From Limnoperna fortunei (Eukaryota; Mollusca; Bivalvia; Mytilida; Modiolidae): a stretch of 64,000 nucleotides of DNA. A program made the position numbers and the translations under genes. Of the stretch, positions 1 through 12,253 are shown in pieces. Under the pieces are notes generated by a model, which was given only the letters and a program-made list of their open reading frames with translations, did not search any database and was not told the origin of the DNA. The stretch's first letter is position 1, and the number at the start of each line of letters is the position of its first letter. The DNA lies in assembly GCA_944474755.1 (NCBI GenBank), contig OX104119.1, forward strand, positions 43,487,927-43,551,926. Reading direction: 5' to 3'.

Positions 1-59
1 ACCCATGGGAGAGGCTGCTTTATTTCAACCCTGTAGTATATTTTCTTATGTGAATTTCC

Positions 60-182
60 AATCTAATTAAAATTAGATCTTTCACTTGCTCCCTCCTTTT
101 TGTTATTGGTTGGTCGCATTGTAACACAGACACGGATAACAAAAAGTGGGGTGCAAATGAAGGATCTAATTTTAATTAGATT
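60..182. mobile_element. Hairpin MITE, family 1 copy A
   Basis: A 20-bp arm at 60-79 is the exact reverse complement of 163-182. Similarity continues inward for about 15 bp, where cacttgctcc pairs with a related stretch near 150-160. A related, diverged copy is at 16281-16370, which makes this a dispersed family and not a chance hairpin. No coding capacity. Confidence 0.7.
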
Positions 183-222
183 GACGAGGTTAATCCCTGC
201 AATATTAATCACATTACTTACA

Positions 223-492
223 GGGGACTCGGTGGCCGAGTGGTCAAGGTAGTTCGTCTACTGTTGATCACGTGGTCTGTCAACACTGAGATTGTGGGTT
301 GATTCTCACTGCAGGAAGGGTGTACTCGACTCCAATCTTAATTGACAAGGATTGCCAGTTTTCCTACCGCAGGTCGGGGGGTCTCTCCGGGTACTCCGGC
401 TTCTTCCCCCAATAAAAACTGGACGCCATGAAATAGCTGAAAAATTGCTGAAAGTGGCGTTAAAACACCATTCAAACAAACAAACAAACAAA
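223..492 (+). mobile_element. Full-length tRNA-derived SINE with 13-bp target duplication
   Basis: The head resembles a tRNA: an A-box-like ggtggccgagtggtc at 231-245 and a B-box-like gggttgattctc near 297-308. Then comes a central part shared with copies at 17965, 28931 and 29548 (caggattgccagttttcct; ctccgggtactccgg; gctgaaaaattgctgaaag) and a (CAAA)n tail. Target duplications cacattacttaca (210-222) and cacattacttgca (493-505) differ at one base. Known: bivalve genomes carry such pol III SINEs. The family name is not assigned. Confidence 0.88.
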
Positions 493-1084
493 CACATTAC
501 TTGCAAAGAGCAAGTTAACTACATCAGGACTTTGAGAAAAAATGACAATTTGTTGATGAAGACTTTTTTTCGCACATTACTATTGCTCAACATTACATGT
601 TTGAAGTTGATCATGTGCCATGGTAGCTGTTTCTTCAATGTAAATTTAAACACATATATTAGGTGTACATGTAGCATATACATGTACATGTACAGTGCTG
701 TTACCTTGGCCATAAACTAACTAATAACAGGAGTCAAAGACTTGTTTTAGTGACATGCATACAGGTGGGATGAAAGTGGGCAACGACTCCAAGCATGCAT
801 TTCAGTGGCATTCAGTTACATGCAAAACATATTTGCTTAGAGAGGGTGCTTTGGTTGCCTTAACTTAATTGACAGTAAAGCTGGTAACTACAGCAGAACT
901 GTCTGAATAAATAAATTTTCCTAATTAAACTGTTAATTAATCACCCTCTTCTAAAAATCAGAAATAAGGAAACAAGAAATTAAAAACTTAACATATTTAT
1001 GTAGCATGCATTGCTTCCAAAATGGGTTGCAGGTTGTACATGTAGCTTTCTTTAATATGTTGTCCTTAAAGATTTAATCGTCAC

Positions 1085-1254
1085 TTGCAACATGTGTATC
1101 GGAAAAACTTAAATAGATACACCATATTGAATTCATCCAATATTCTTTAAATTTTGTTCACTATTTTTCAAGTGTTATTGCTTGCAACATGTGTATCGAC
1201 TGGATAACTTAAATACAATGTAGATACACCATATTGAATTTATCCAATATTCTT
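1085..1254. repeat. Two-copy tandem repeat (about 95 bp)
   Basis: The block gcaacatgtgtatcg...atagatacaccatattgaat...atccaatattcttt occurs at about 1086-1152 and again at about 1182-1254. No coding content. Confidence 0.7.
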
Positions 1255-1687
1255 TGGTAAGTAAAACATTGACTCTGAATTATATGGAAATCTATACTAG
1301 TATGTCAGTTGCAGTAAACATAACACAAAGAGAAACACTTATTAGTTTTGTATGATACTTTTTATACATTTTGTGATCTTCAACTATGTACCACTAAATG
1401 TATACATTAACAAAAAGGCTTTCATTTGGAACCCCTGCTCTATGACCTTGGCTGAATAATTCAATCAGTACAACTATTATTTTTGCCTATATTTCTTTGT
1501 CCTGGTGATTTTTTCTCGTTATTATTAGGTTTGCTGTTTGTTTGTTACTTTCACTATTGAACAAGTTCAATGTATTGTATACTGTTAAGGATATAGGGTA
1601 TGCTGTTTTACCCTTGTTCATCTCTTTGTTTGTCTTTCTGTTCATCTGTCTGTCTGTCCTTAACAAAAATTTCTGTCTGCAGTTTTT

Positions 1688-1704
1688 ATACCCCCCGCAA
1701 ACTA

Positions 1705-1779
<75 letters not shown>

Positions 1780-1955
1780 CGTCTGTCCGTCTGTCCACAT
1801 CCCTTGTAAGCGCTTCTCCTCCTAAACCGCTTGACAGATTTTGATGAAACTTTATATGAAGGAAGTACATTATATGTAGATGTGCATGAAGAATTTTTGT
1901 CGATGTCGGATATTATTCAGGGGAGATAATTGGACTTGAAGCGAAGCGGGGGTAT
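1688..1955. repeat. Bivalve dispersed repeat with (CTGT)n head
   Basis: Begins ataccccccgc (1688-1698) and ends gcgggggtat (1946-1955), imperfect short inverted ends. A (CTGT)n microsatellite (about 1707-1796) follows the head. Related arrangements occur at 13524-13925 and 55358-56230. The long antisense frame here comes from the microsatellite. Confidence 0.6.
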
Positions 1956-4130
1956 CCCTTTGTGAGCATGCTCACAGTCCACACTTGTCTAGCAACTATA
2001 GTATGCAAAAGCCTGATATTTTGCATATTGCTTTATTTTATAGTACCATATAGTGTATAGCAATTGTATTCTCCTCGGTCATCTACTTCCTGTTTATTAA
2101 ATACTTTTTGTGAAAGTGGGGGTATCACTAAGGAGCTTTAACTCGCAGATTCACTTGTTTTTTCTTGTTTTTGTACTTCATGTTAATTATGGAAAATTAA
2201 ATCACTTCTGGATAATATTTGGAGTAGAGTATTGTAGGTTCTACTATTTTATCAGTTTATGATAGCATATCTTGTCATGTTGAAAACTGGACTGCTGTGC
2301 CAACAATTTTCAGACCATAGGATTCTTGTGTTATTTGTTTATTCATTCATTACACCCACAGATTTGAGAATTCCTCTATTTTTGGTTATTTTTTCAATCT
2401 AATTATAGATAATTAATATAACAGGAAGCAACTGTAAGTGGCTTAGATAAACCACAGAAATGACCTTCATTTTGACAAGAAATCGTTTACAGATGATTGG
2501 CCGATAATATCAACTTTGCAATAATGTGTTAGATATTGTATAGGGTGCACGCTAGGTACATGTCGCTGTATGGTCCGTGCTTAAGGACGTATCCTAAAAT
2601 TCAGTCTCTATAGGATATTTTCTTGATATTTTATCAAATTTACTTTCCTCATGACAACATTTTCAAATAAAGCTAAAAAAAATTCAGTGGTCACTAGCCT
2701 TATTTTATGAGGTCATATTTACTAACTTTTTGAAAGGTACTGACTAAATGTTTTTTTAACTATATTTTTCTCATGGTTTTCTGTTGGAATCAACTTTAAG
2801 ATAGATTTTTTTTAAGGCTTCTTGGCACGTATTGTACAAAAAAGCTTTGTCTTAATCTGTCTTTGAAAAACAAAACTTTTGAGCATAATTTGGAATTAAT
2901 ACGTTCCCTCAATTTTTGTTGGATACTTTTCAAAGTACACAAAGTCACAGATTGCAAAAAAGTGATTGATGACTATAAAACTTCATTTTCACAGAAGATA
3001 GAGGCTAAATTAAAGAAATGTAAAAATATGATCACCAAATCATTTGCAAAAATATACTTGGAAAAAATGTGTACAGACTAGAAATGGCGGGAAGAAAAGA
3101 ACGCATTTTTTGTTCCATACATTATAAATTTTTAATCGTGAAATTACAATAATTCTTTGTATGTTTTCTGTTGTAAAGTAATTAAAAAGTGTTTTTTTTC
3201 CCGATTCTTAAATGCTGGGTTTCTTTTAATTACTTTTTTTGACATATGAACTGATCTTTGAGTTGATCCATGATGGCTACATATTCCTACATTAAAATTT
3301 AGAGAGTGATCATATGGTGATTTTTATGAAGATGAGGAAGTCATAAACGAATAATGAAACAATAAAGTTCAAAAACAAAATGCGCAAAACAATAGTAGGA
3401 TATGTATTTAATGAATTTGATGGTAAATAGCTCTAGAGAGAAATTTATATAAACAATACATGTACATTTGGACTGTAAAAATTAGATGTAATCAGTCGAC
3501 CACCATTTAAAACAGTGGTTATATCAATAAAGGAAACAAGTTTTAGCAATAAAGAACTTCAGGATTAATTAAGTTTCTGAAAATATTCAGCTATGATAAT
3601 ATGTACTGTATTTTTTCTATTTTTGCAATTAGTCAACCGTGGATATGAGGTGTTTTTTCAATAATTTTTACTGTGTACAGATTTGAATTGCTTACATGCA
3701 GGCCCTTACCAATTTTCACTTTTTAGAATAAGAAAATCTTCTAATGATTTTAAAGAAATTGAACTTCAGGAACAAAGGAAGACATTTTTTTAAGGAAATT
3801 ATCTTTTACAAAACCTGGTGCATGTTCTACTATCATATACATGTATGTATACAGTTCTGTGATATACACATTTCTTTCTTTCCATATACAGTGTATTGTT
3901 TTTCACTACGTCTTCTCTGTAAACAAATTCTGTTTCCTAGGTTACTACTTAGTGTAATTTAACCTGGTACTAGTAGCAACCTGTTTTCTGGTTTAAACAT
4001 CTATGATGGTCGTAGTATTCCATTTTTATACACCTCTTTTGAAATGATGGCTTTGGGAAGGGGGGCGGGGGGTATATAGTAGTGGGGTTGGTTTGTTGGT
4101 CAGACATACTGGTAGTTGTCTCTTATTTGC

Positions 4131-4440
4131 AACTCCTTATACACCACTGCATGAAACTTAAACTTTCATAGAAATTTTGTCACATAGTGCCATTTTGCAA
4201 CTGATATCCAACATTTTGCTCCTAATGTTATTTTTGGATTTCCATAGCCAAACATGGAATACCCATCTTTTATCCGCATCTCCTTATACAACACTGTATC
4301 ATGGAACTTAATTAAACTTCCATAGAAGTTTTGCCACATAGTGACATTTTGCAACTGATTTTTTACATTATTATCAGAATATTTGGGGTTTCCTATAGCT
4401 AAACATGGACTATAGCTGTTTGGGAAGGGGTATCAGTTAA
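4131..4440. repeat. Two-copy tandem repeat (about 155 bp)
   Basis: ctccttatacacca...cacatagtgccattttgcaac and ctccttatacaaca...cacatagtgacattttgcaac are repeated about 155 bp apart, each followed by a similar ttccatagc.aaacatgga segment. Confidence 0.65.
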
Positions 4441-5045
4441 TATTAGTGGACATTTCTTATATTTTTTCTAGCATATATATGTATTTTATACCATACCAGT
4501 TGTTTTTTCTTATTAAAATAATACTAGAATTGAGGGTTTTATCATTAAATCGAGTATTGTATGTAATTTGTACAGGTATATTTTAAACAAAGTTGAATGT
4601 GTTTGGAATGAAATAAATGTTCTAATGTAGCAGTTGATGAAAGGTTGAAATCTTTCAGAAAAGAAATAATGTTCAGTAATTTACACCTTGACCCCAGTTT
4701 GAACATGTGTACAAATTTGTTTATCTCATTATATTTCCTGTTTCAAAGTGATTCTGGTCATTAATTCACTATTTACACCTAATTTGGTGTAACTGTTCAA
4801 TTAACACAATATTTATAGATAAAATAAAACCTGACTTGGAAATTTAGTATACTAAGTATCTGTTTTTGCATTTTACAGAAACTTGTTTTCTTGAAATGAA
4901 ATTGTGTCATTGAAAAAAAAGAAAAATACTGTGATGATTGAGGTATCAGACCCATCATTGAAATTACCGCGTAATTATATTTTCCAAGAAATACCGCTGT
5001 ATTAAATCAATTGATTGCTAATGATGCAAATTATATTGTTTTACT

Positions 5046-5503
5046 CATCCTCACAAGTCAGGGTTTCTGTGTCCACACAAACCCCTGACAAACTTAGCTA
5101 GGAAATTCCCGGGCTAGAAGATTTTCGTATGACGTCAATCCTTTAAAATATCAACTAATGAAATTGCTTGAAAGAAGCAAGTGTTTGGCAGTAGTCATTC
5201 TTACTCATTCTGGAGTGTGAAGAAAACATAACGCAACTAAATAATAACGCGGTAATAACAAACTATTAACACTACTGTACAAAATACACTGATTTTCACA
5301 TGGTCTACGCAACACATCCGTTTGGTTTATTTACAATCGACATCAGGATATCCACTTACCAAGTCGTGAATGAAAGCGAGCTTTTGATTGGCTACATTAA
5401 TGTATGATGTAGCCAATCAAAATAGTGACTTCTAGCCCGGGAATTTTCTAGCTAAGTTTGTCAGGGGTTCGTGTGGACACAGAAACCCTGACTTGTGAGG
5501 ATG
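5046..5503. mobile_element. Non-autonomous DNA transposon, 75-bp TIRs and 9-bp TSD
   Basis: Left arm 5046-5120 starts catcctcacaag. Right arm 5429-5503 ends cttgtgaggatg and is its reverse complement with 2 mismatches in 75 bp. Flanked by exact 9-bp direct repeats tgttttact (5037-5045 and 5504-5512). 458 bp, no ORF. Known: long TIRs with 9-bp target duplications are typical of Mutator-like (MULE) elements. The superfamily is inferred from this alone. Confidence 0.88.
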
Positions 5504-5800
5504 TGTTTTACTTTGAGTCAATGTTTACACAAAATGTAGTTTTAGTTAAAAAAGTTAATATTTATATAGAATTTCTGATGTGTTGTGAACACTTCCTAGG
5601 TATGTTCCATCAATTGACATCCTGCACACCAGCTATGATTGGTCCTAATACCTGAATAAGGACAGAAATTATGTGTGTCCATTTTCTTTTTTGATGGATT
5701 GTAGCAACAGCTCATATAGATATGATTTTGTTTACAATTCATGTTATAATTATCTAATTTATATGCAAGACAAATAGTATCCATCACAAGTGTAAATGCG

Positions 5801-6000
5801 NNNNNNNNNNNNNNNNNNNNNNNNNNNNNNNNNNNNNNNNNNNNNNNNNNNNNNNNNNNNNNNNNNNNNNNNNNNNNNNNNNNNNNNNNNNNNNNNNNNN
5901 NNNNNNNNNNNNNNNNNNNNNNNNNNNNNNNNNNNNNNNNNNNNNNNNNNNNNNNNNNNNNNNNNNNNNNNNNNNNNNNNNNNNNNNNNNNNNNNNNNNN
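5801..6000. other. Assembly gap (200 N)
   Basis: Exactly 200 unknown bases, the usual placeholder for a gap of unknown size. Frames across it are meaningless. Confidence 0.99.
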
Positions 6001-7423
6001 TAGTGTTTCTTATCTTTTCTTGCCTTTAATATCAAATATTAAAATAACCATATTTTGATGCAATTTAAGTACTGTTGCGATTTAACATGACCTGAATTTG
6101 ATTTTTAGACCAATCAAAAACATGCAAAAATTTATTCATGTTATAAAAATATTAATATTCATGTCTTTGCAGTAACATTTTGTTGTCTAGAAGCTATTCA
6201 TATCAATAATAAAGACAGATGTTACATTTTTGATTAATAGAAATTGTACCAAATTATCTGTTTAATACAACATTGTTCTGTGCTGTGCTGTGCAAAAAGA
6301 TTAACTGAATTCTAATTACAGAAGTTTTTCATTAAAATACAAATTTGAAAGAATTGAATAATACATTGTTTTGTACAAGTTTTGATGCTTTAGCAAAATT
6401 GACTAAAGCTATATTTTGGACTTAAGGTGAAAGCCTGGTCCAAGACCATATTGGGCACAGTGTTTAAAGAGTGCCATACTCAGTGTGGACATTTATAACC
6501 CCTTTTGTAAATGTTGAAAAAGAGGCACTACAAAAATGCTAAAATCTCCAAACTCAACTTTTTTTCAGATGGCAGTTAACACCCTTTCAATTGGTCCTTT
6601 ACCATTCTTCAGATGATTGATTAGTCTTTTAATCGCTTAGCCATGGGGGACTATAGGTTTGGACTTCATCTTTCAGTCCATCAAACAAGTTATCTGGACT
6701 TTTTATCTAAATGCTTGCAGATATTGAGCTGATATTTGGTATGTGTGTCAACCAGGATGAGTTACAGATCAAGTTGGAATATCGTTCGGGTCCAATGATT
6801 TTTTTACCCAAATTATGACCTATAGTCCTTGCAGCAGCTCATAACAAAATTCTTAAATTTTTTATTAAATCTCAGCGTTGATTGGATTGGCTTTGTTTCT
6901 TCTGTAATATTCTAAGACTAAAGAATAGGTTAATGCACACAGCCAGAAAATACACCCCCTTAAACTATGCATTTGTCCTCTAAACATTTCACTTAAATCA
7001 CAGATAAGTATTCAATGTTCTTTCTGAAAAACTTTTTCCTTACCTCATTCATATTACTGCAGACATTTAAAAAACAAACTAAAAAATATGTAAGATGATG
7101 TTTACATGGAGGTAGATTTTTATTAAATACTTGTAGCTTTAAAGGAAAACAGAATTAAAATAGAATTGAATTTCTTGCATGAACATTTTACAGTGTTTTA
7201 ACACACTAACATCAGGCCCCTGTTTCACAAAGGGTTATAGGATTTAAGAACAGTCAGAAATCTTGTACAAGCCATGTGACAAGAGACTGATGATGTAGTA
7301 CACATGTTTGGCTGCAGTACCACAAGACTGATGATGTAGTAAACATTTTTGTGAAATGGGGCTCTTATCTTTGTTAACATCACATGTCTCTGTACTTACT
7401 AACACTTCTTTCTCCATCTTCAG

Positions 7424-7651
7424 ACAAACAGGAAGTCCAACGGGGATGTGGCAACAGACTTGCCTAGTCCTCAGGAGAGTCCGAGAGCAATTAGATCAAA
7501 TGGCAGATCACCACAGCTTGGACGTAACCTCAAAGCAAAGTCCATGTTTATAGAAAGTTCTGTAAATTTCCAACCTCCGCCGCCACATCTTCCTACAAGC
7601 CCTCCCCCGCGGGCACAGACCTTACCACATAATCTGAACGCACAGGCAGGA
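7424..7651 (+). CDS. RhoGAP gene exon a: Ser/Pro-rich linker
   Basis: A 228-nt exon after acceptor ...cttcag at 7423, ending at donor gtaagt (7652); phase 0 at both ends, 76 codons. It encodes a polar stretch with SPQESPRAIRS, SPQLGRNLKAKSM and a PPPPHLPTSPPP proline run, likely disordered with possible SH3 or 14-3-3 sites (inference). No ATG can be justified as the start because the frame is open back through the acceptor, so this is probably an internal exon. Its GC content is clearly above the flanking introns. Confidence 0.85.
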
Positions 7652-10600
7652 GTAAGTTTTCCTGTGTTAGAGGTCATTATACATGTTAGTTCTCTACGAA
7701 CAAAGTTTATACTTATTTTATATTTTGTGAAAATTGATCCTGTTAAATGGTAAGAATATATTAATACAGTAGTCCCTGTGTTAGAAGGCCATTCCTCCAA
7801 CACCTTTGGTGGGGGGGGGATGTTATAAGTAACAAGCACCATACACAAGTTACATGAAGTGGCCTTTGGTAAGTTATGGTCTCTGATGAGGGATATTATT
7901 GCTATGAAGCACTCTGAAAATGTTAATGTCAGTGGCATTTCATGAGAGTTTAGCATATGGAGAGAGCCTTATAAGAACGGGACTACTGTACTAAAGATAT
8001 AGCTTGTGTATACCTAGTGTCTGCAAAAATGTTTGTGTTGTGCTTCTGTTTGTCAGATTCAGCTTTTTGTGACGCCGCAGAGTTATTTGCTTTGGATCTG
8101 TTTCTTGCACACATTTATTTTAAGTTTCTATTTTTTTTTATGTTTGGTACTTGTAGTTTAACAAGCATATTGCAACAACCTTCATGTATATTTTATATCA
8201 CCCATGCAAGCAAATTGCCACATGCCTATTGTCCAGTTTTTGTTTTTACTTTTATTTTACTCCTGCCAGAAAATTGCCACATAAATAAAGTCCATATTTA
8301 TGTAGCCTGTGTCAGCAAAATTCCACTTGCAAATAGCCATTTTTTCTGTGTGTCACAGTGTCAGCAAATTACTACATGGCAACTGCCCTTATTTTTTTTA
8401 CCATGCAAGCAAATTGCCAAATGCCTATTGTCTATTTCTTTTTTTTTGGCCATTCAATAAAGTTGGCACAATAATTTATATATTTTTGTGTTAGTAAATT
8501 TCTACTTGAACATTGTCCATATATATATTGTCTATGACAGCAAATTGATACTGTATTTTAGTCAGGATCTTTTACTCAGTATGTAGCCTAATTGGTCACT
8601 CTCCATATTTATTATGATCCAGAATATCTGCTTCTGCCTGCTTTTGCCTGTGCAATCTGACACCTGCATGCTTTATTTGTTGTTGTGCTATTTTTGTCTT
8701 TTTTTTTGCTATGTATTTCTTTGTTTTGACATCATTCATGTTAATTCATGTCATTTTGTCTATGTGCTTTTATTCTTTAAAGTCATAAACAGAGTAAGGT
8801 ATGATCTGAAATAAGAATACACTCTTACACTGACTTTTTTTATTGACAACACTCTGATAATTGATCCACCATTGACCTATTATGCAAATAAAATAATTTC
8901 TGCAAAGTTTTTTTTAATTTTTAATTATGCCAAGAAAATAAATTCTACCAAGTATTTATTTTTCATGATTAAATTATATATTATATATATTATATGGACA
9001 ATGAGGAACAAAATAACCTAGGAATGAAATGTCAACAGCATTTTATACATATGTGTGTTTGCCTTGTTTTATCGTTATTTCGATTGCCTCGTTTCTAATT
9101 CTATTGTTAATTTAAAACATTATTATGATTATAAAACATAGTAAAAGGGCAAAATATATATTTTTACAGAAATAGAAAGAAGTGACAATATCTTAAGAAA
9201 AATGTATCATTTGGTTGATGTTGGTAAACAGTGTGGAATATAAAACTGTACAAAATTACATGTGGTCAAGGTTAAAATTTAACAAAAATTATATGTTCTT
9301 CATAACAGGAGATGCAATTTAACTTCAATGTTATCAATTCCTCATTTTCTTTAGTGACTGAAGGATAAGGACAATTTGTGGTAGCAATCAATAAAATGCA
9401 TGTCCATCATTACCTTAAGATACAGCCGAAATCATCAATTTCTAAATTTTCCTTAAAATTGGAGACAAAATATAAAGTCAAAGTTGTCAATTTCTACAGT
9501 TTCTTAATGACCCAAGAAATTCAGACACTTTGAGTGTGGAGTAAATAAAATGCATGTCCATCATTACTGGAGACTCATTGATGTCAAAGTCATCAATTCC
9601 TAAATTTTCTTTAATGACATGCAGAGAAACTTACTGTTGACAGCGGTTCTTTGTATACATGAATTTGCAAGTTCTCACAGTTCATATAAGTAAAATTATT
9701 TCTTTTGTTTTTAAATGTTTCTGGCACCATTTTTATACAGTTCCAATTTACTATATGCTGTGTTTAAGGCTTTTACCCTCATCTGTATCACATTAGTGGT
9801 TTTAACGGTGGACAAATCCTTGTGAAACAAACCAGTAAAAAAAAAATGAACAATTGTAAAAAATGTAATGCCCTCTTGTTCATTATTTTTTTAAATCACA
9901 GTATATAGGTCCGATTCAATTCATCAAAACCATTTATGATAGACTAATGAAGGCATTTGAGACAAACTAATTTTTTTCTGCTGAACTTATTTGAATTTGA
10001 AAGTTTAGGAATTTGTGATCTTTTATAAGCTTTTGCTTACTTGCAATGAACAATATATAAATATATACTTGCATAAACAGATTGCATGATGACCTTTTCT
10101 TTGTACAATTATAGGATTCCAATTTAGAGAAAGCTACTTACCCACCACAACAGGTTAGTGGTAGTTTGCTTGTTCATGGCTTATCTCCCTTGGGGAATAT
10201 AATTACCTCCCTTTTGTAATTTTAATTGTGGGTCATATTGCATATATTTCATTTAGCAATGTACAAAATTTCATTTGTCATTTACAAAATGGCTGCTACT
10301 AATATTACAGTTTCAAAATGATGTTTAAAAAGTTTGAAGTAACTTAGGAGATAACCCTAGAATAATTTCACAAGGTTAATCTGTGAATTTATTGAATCGG
10401 GTGTATAAATATAAATGGTTGTCTATTCTAATGAAAAATAAAGAAAAATTATTCTGGCAAATAGGTCTGCAACTGAAAGTTTTAGACCAGATATATTTGA
10501 CCCCTCAATATAAAAGGTGAACTTTTGATTTTTTCTATATACATGTATAACCTAATTATGTCCTGCTCTGTTGAAACAATATATAGAACAATATGTTAGT

Positions 10601-12202
10601 GTGCATTGACATGTCATATAATAAGATTTTAGTGATTTGGAAGTTGCAGGTATATTACTTTATTGATTTAAGGATTTGCAGAAACTGCATCCATTTTGTC
10701 TGTTTTCAGGAGCCATTTTCAGGGACAGTCAGTCGGGCAAAAATATTAGAAGGCCATAAGAAAATGAAGTGAGTTTAATCATAGCTGTATTTTTGTGTCT
10801 TATGGTTGAAATGTTAAATATATCATTGTGCAGTATCCTAAAGAGGCAGATGATATTTTACAAAGATTTCTGCAGTTTCACCTCAACCCCATAGTTATTT
10901 TTTGTAAAGACACTGCACTAATGTTTTGTAGCTGCAGAAAACTCTGATAAAAAAATTAAAATTGAAGTTTGTAATATCCTCTGTTAGCCTCTGATCTTAT
11001 ATATATTCTGTGAACATGTCACAATACTAACAAGTATGCAGAGTGGTAGGGCAACATTTTGTTGTTGCAAATGGCAAAAAAAAGATGTTACCACACTGCC
11101 AATGGGCATGGTCTATTAGCGTTATATGTATAAAACTTAAGTTTAAATGTATGCTTTGCATGTTAGTAGTGAACTTAACTATGAGACCTTGGAGATAAAT
11201 GGAAACTGGTAATAATTTGTTGACTATTCATGGTCTTGACACATATATTATTACTATGGATATTTGGACATCATAGGAAATAGTCTTAAGTTTGTGATAA
11301 CAACATATATAGGAAAATATTCTCAGGTAGAAGATAAGAACATATATTGGCCTAGCAGTGACTGAATAGACTGACATACTTAACAGTGTATGGCCTTGGG
11401 CAGATTTGGTATATCGTTATAAATAAATTTTGAGAGAATGCTGACTTTTAATTGGCTGGAAAATTTTCTATCAGAGGATGGAAAAAAATTGAGAGTCATG
11501 GAGACACGCACCCTTTGACGTCGTATGTAAATTACATCCGCAGGAAACTTAACAGTTTTTGTGTTGATCTCTTTTTAAAAAAATGTCCAGTTACAAAAAT
11601 AAAATTGAGTTTATTCTATTGTTTGAATTTATTTATAAGTATTAATTTCAAAAAATAATTTCCCCATCAGTGGGCTAACAAAATTTCAGTTGTGCACATT
11701 TATTATACAATGTGCAAAACGGAAATTTTGTTATCCCTCGATGGAGAAAATATTTTTTGAAGTTAATACTTAATTGGAATTTTGATTTAAAAAACTTACA
11801 GCATTTAAGTTTGAGCACCACTGTTTATTCTTTATTTGATGAAATGTAAAGATTAGCTCCACTCTCCAAAAGAGATGAAATTTCTATCACTTGTGGAATA
11901 TCTACTGGCCTTTCCCAAAAACGTATAACCTATTAATCCTGATTATTAAATTTTTTTACCTTTTTTCCAGAAAAAATTGGATAACATGTTTTGCCAAGCT
12001 TTCCGGATCCAATTTAGTATTTTACAAAGATATCAAAGCAGCAAAAGTGGTTCCAGGATCTCCGTTTGGAAAATCAGACTTCATGGTCCCTTTACAGGGA
12101 TGTGCAGTTTCCAAAGCTTCAAAAGAAGCTTCTAGTAAAAGGAATGTTATTTCCGTAAGTTACTTAGGGTTTTCTTCTGATATATTCAAGTGGCAAAACT
12201 AG

Positions 12203-12253
<51 letters not shown>

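Larger units (their letters stand above)
1..7423. other. Repeat-rich region upstream of first visible exon
   Basis: No frame here looks like a PH, WW, SH3 or RhoGAP exon. The region holds the hairpin MITE (60-182), a SINE (223-492), a two-copy tandem repeat (1085-1254), a (CTGT)n-headed repeat (1688-1955), a two-copy repeat (4131-4440), an inverted-repeat element (5046-5503) and an assembly gap. The rest is AT-rich sequence in which I see nothing. It is most likely intronic or 5' flank of the RhoGAP gene. Confidence 0.6.
7652..10114. other. Intron after exon a
   Basis: About 2.5 kb, AT-rich. Holds a degenerate repeat of 'cagcaaattgccac...' units (8205-8560) and three diverged copies of a 'atgcatgtccatcattac' block (9330-9605). 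No exon-like frame between. Confidence 0.7.

Noticed and set aside
1487..1870. 127-residue antisense and 100-residue sense frames
   Set aside because: Produced by the (CTGT)n microsatellite; four-base repeats stay open in several frames.
2863..3081. 72-residue Lys-rich frame
   Set aside because: AT-rich composition, no recognisable domain, no convincing splice borders.
5784..6035. Open frames across the N gap (also 34408-34784)
   Set aside because: Unknown bases cannot support a reading frame.
7471..7956. 161-residue antisense frame
   Set aside because: Shadow of RhoGAP exon a; no similarity or splice logic on that strand.
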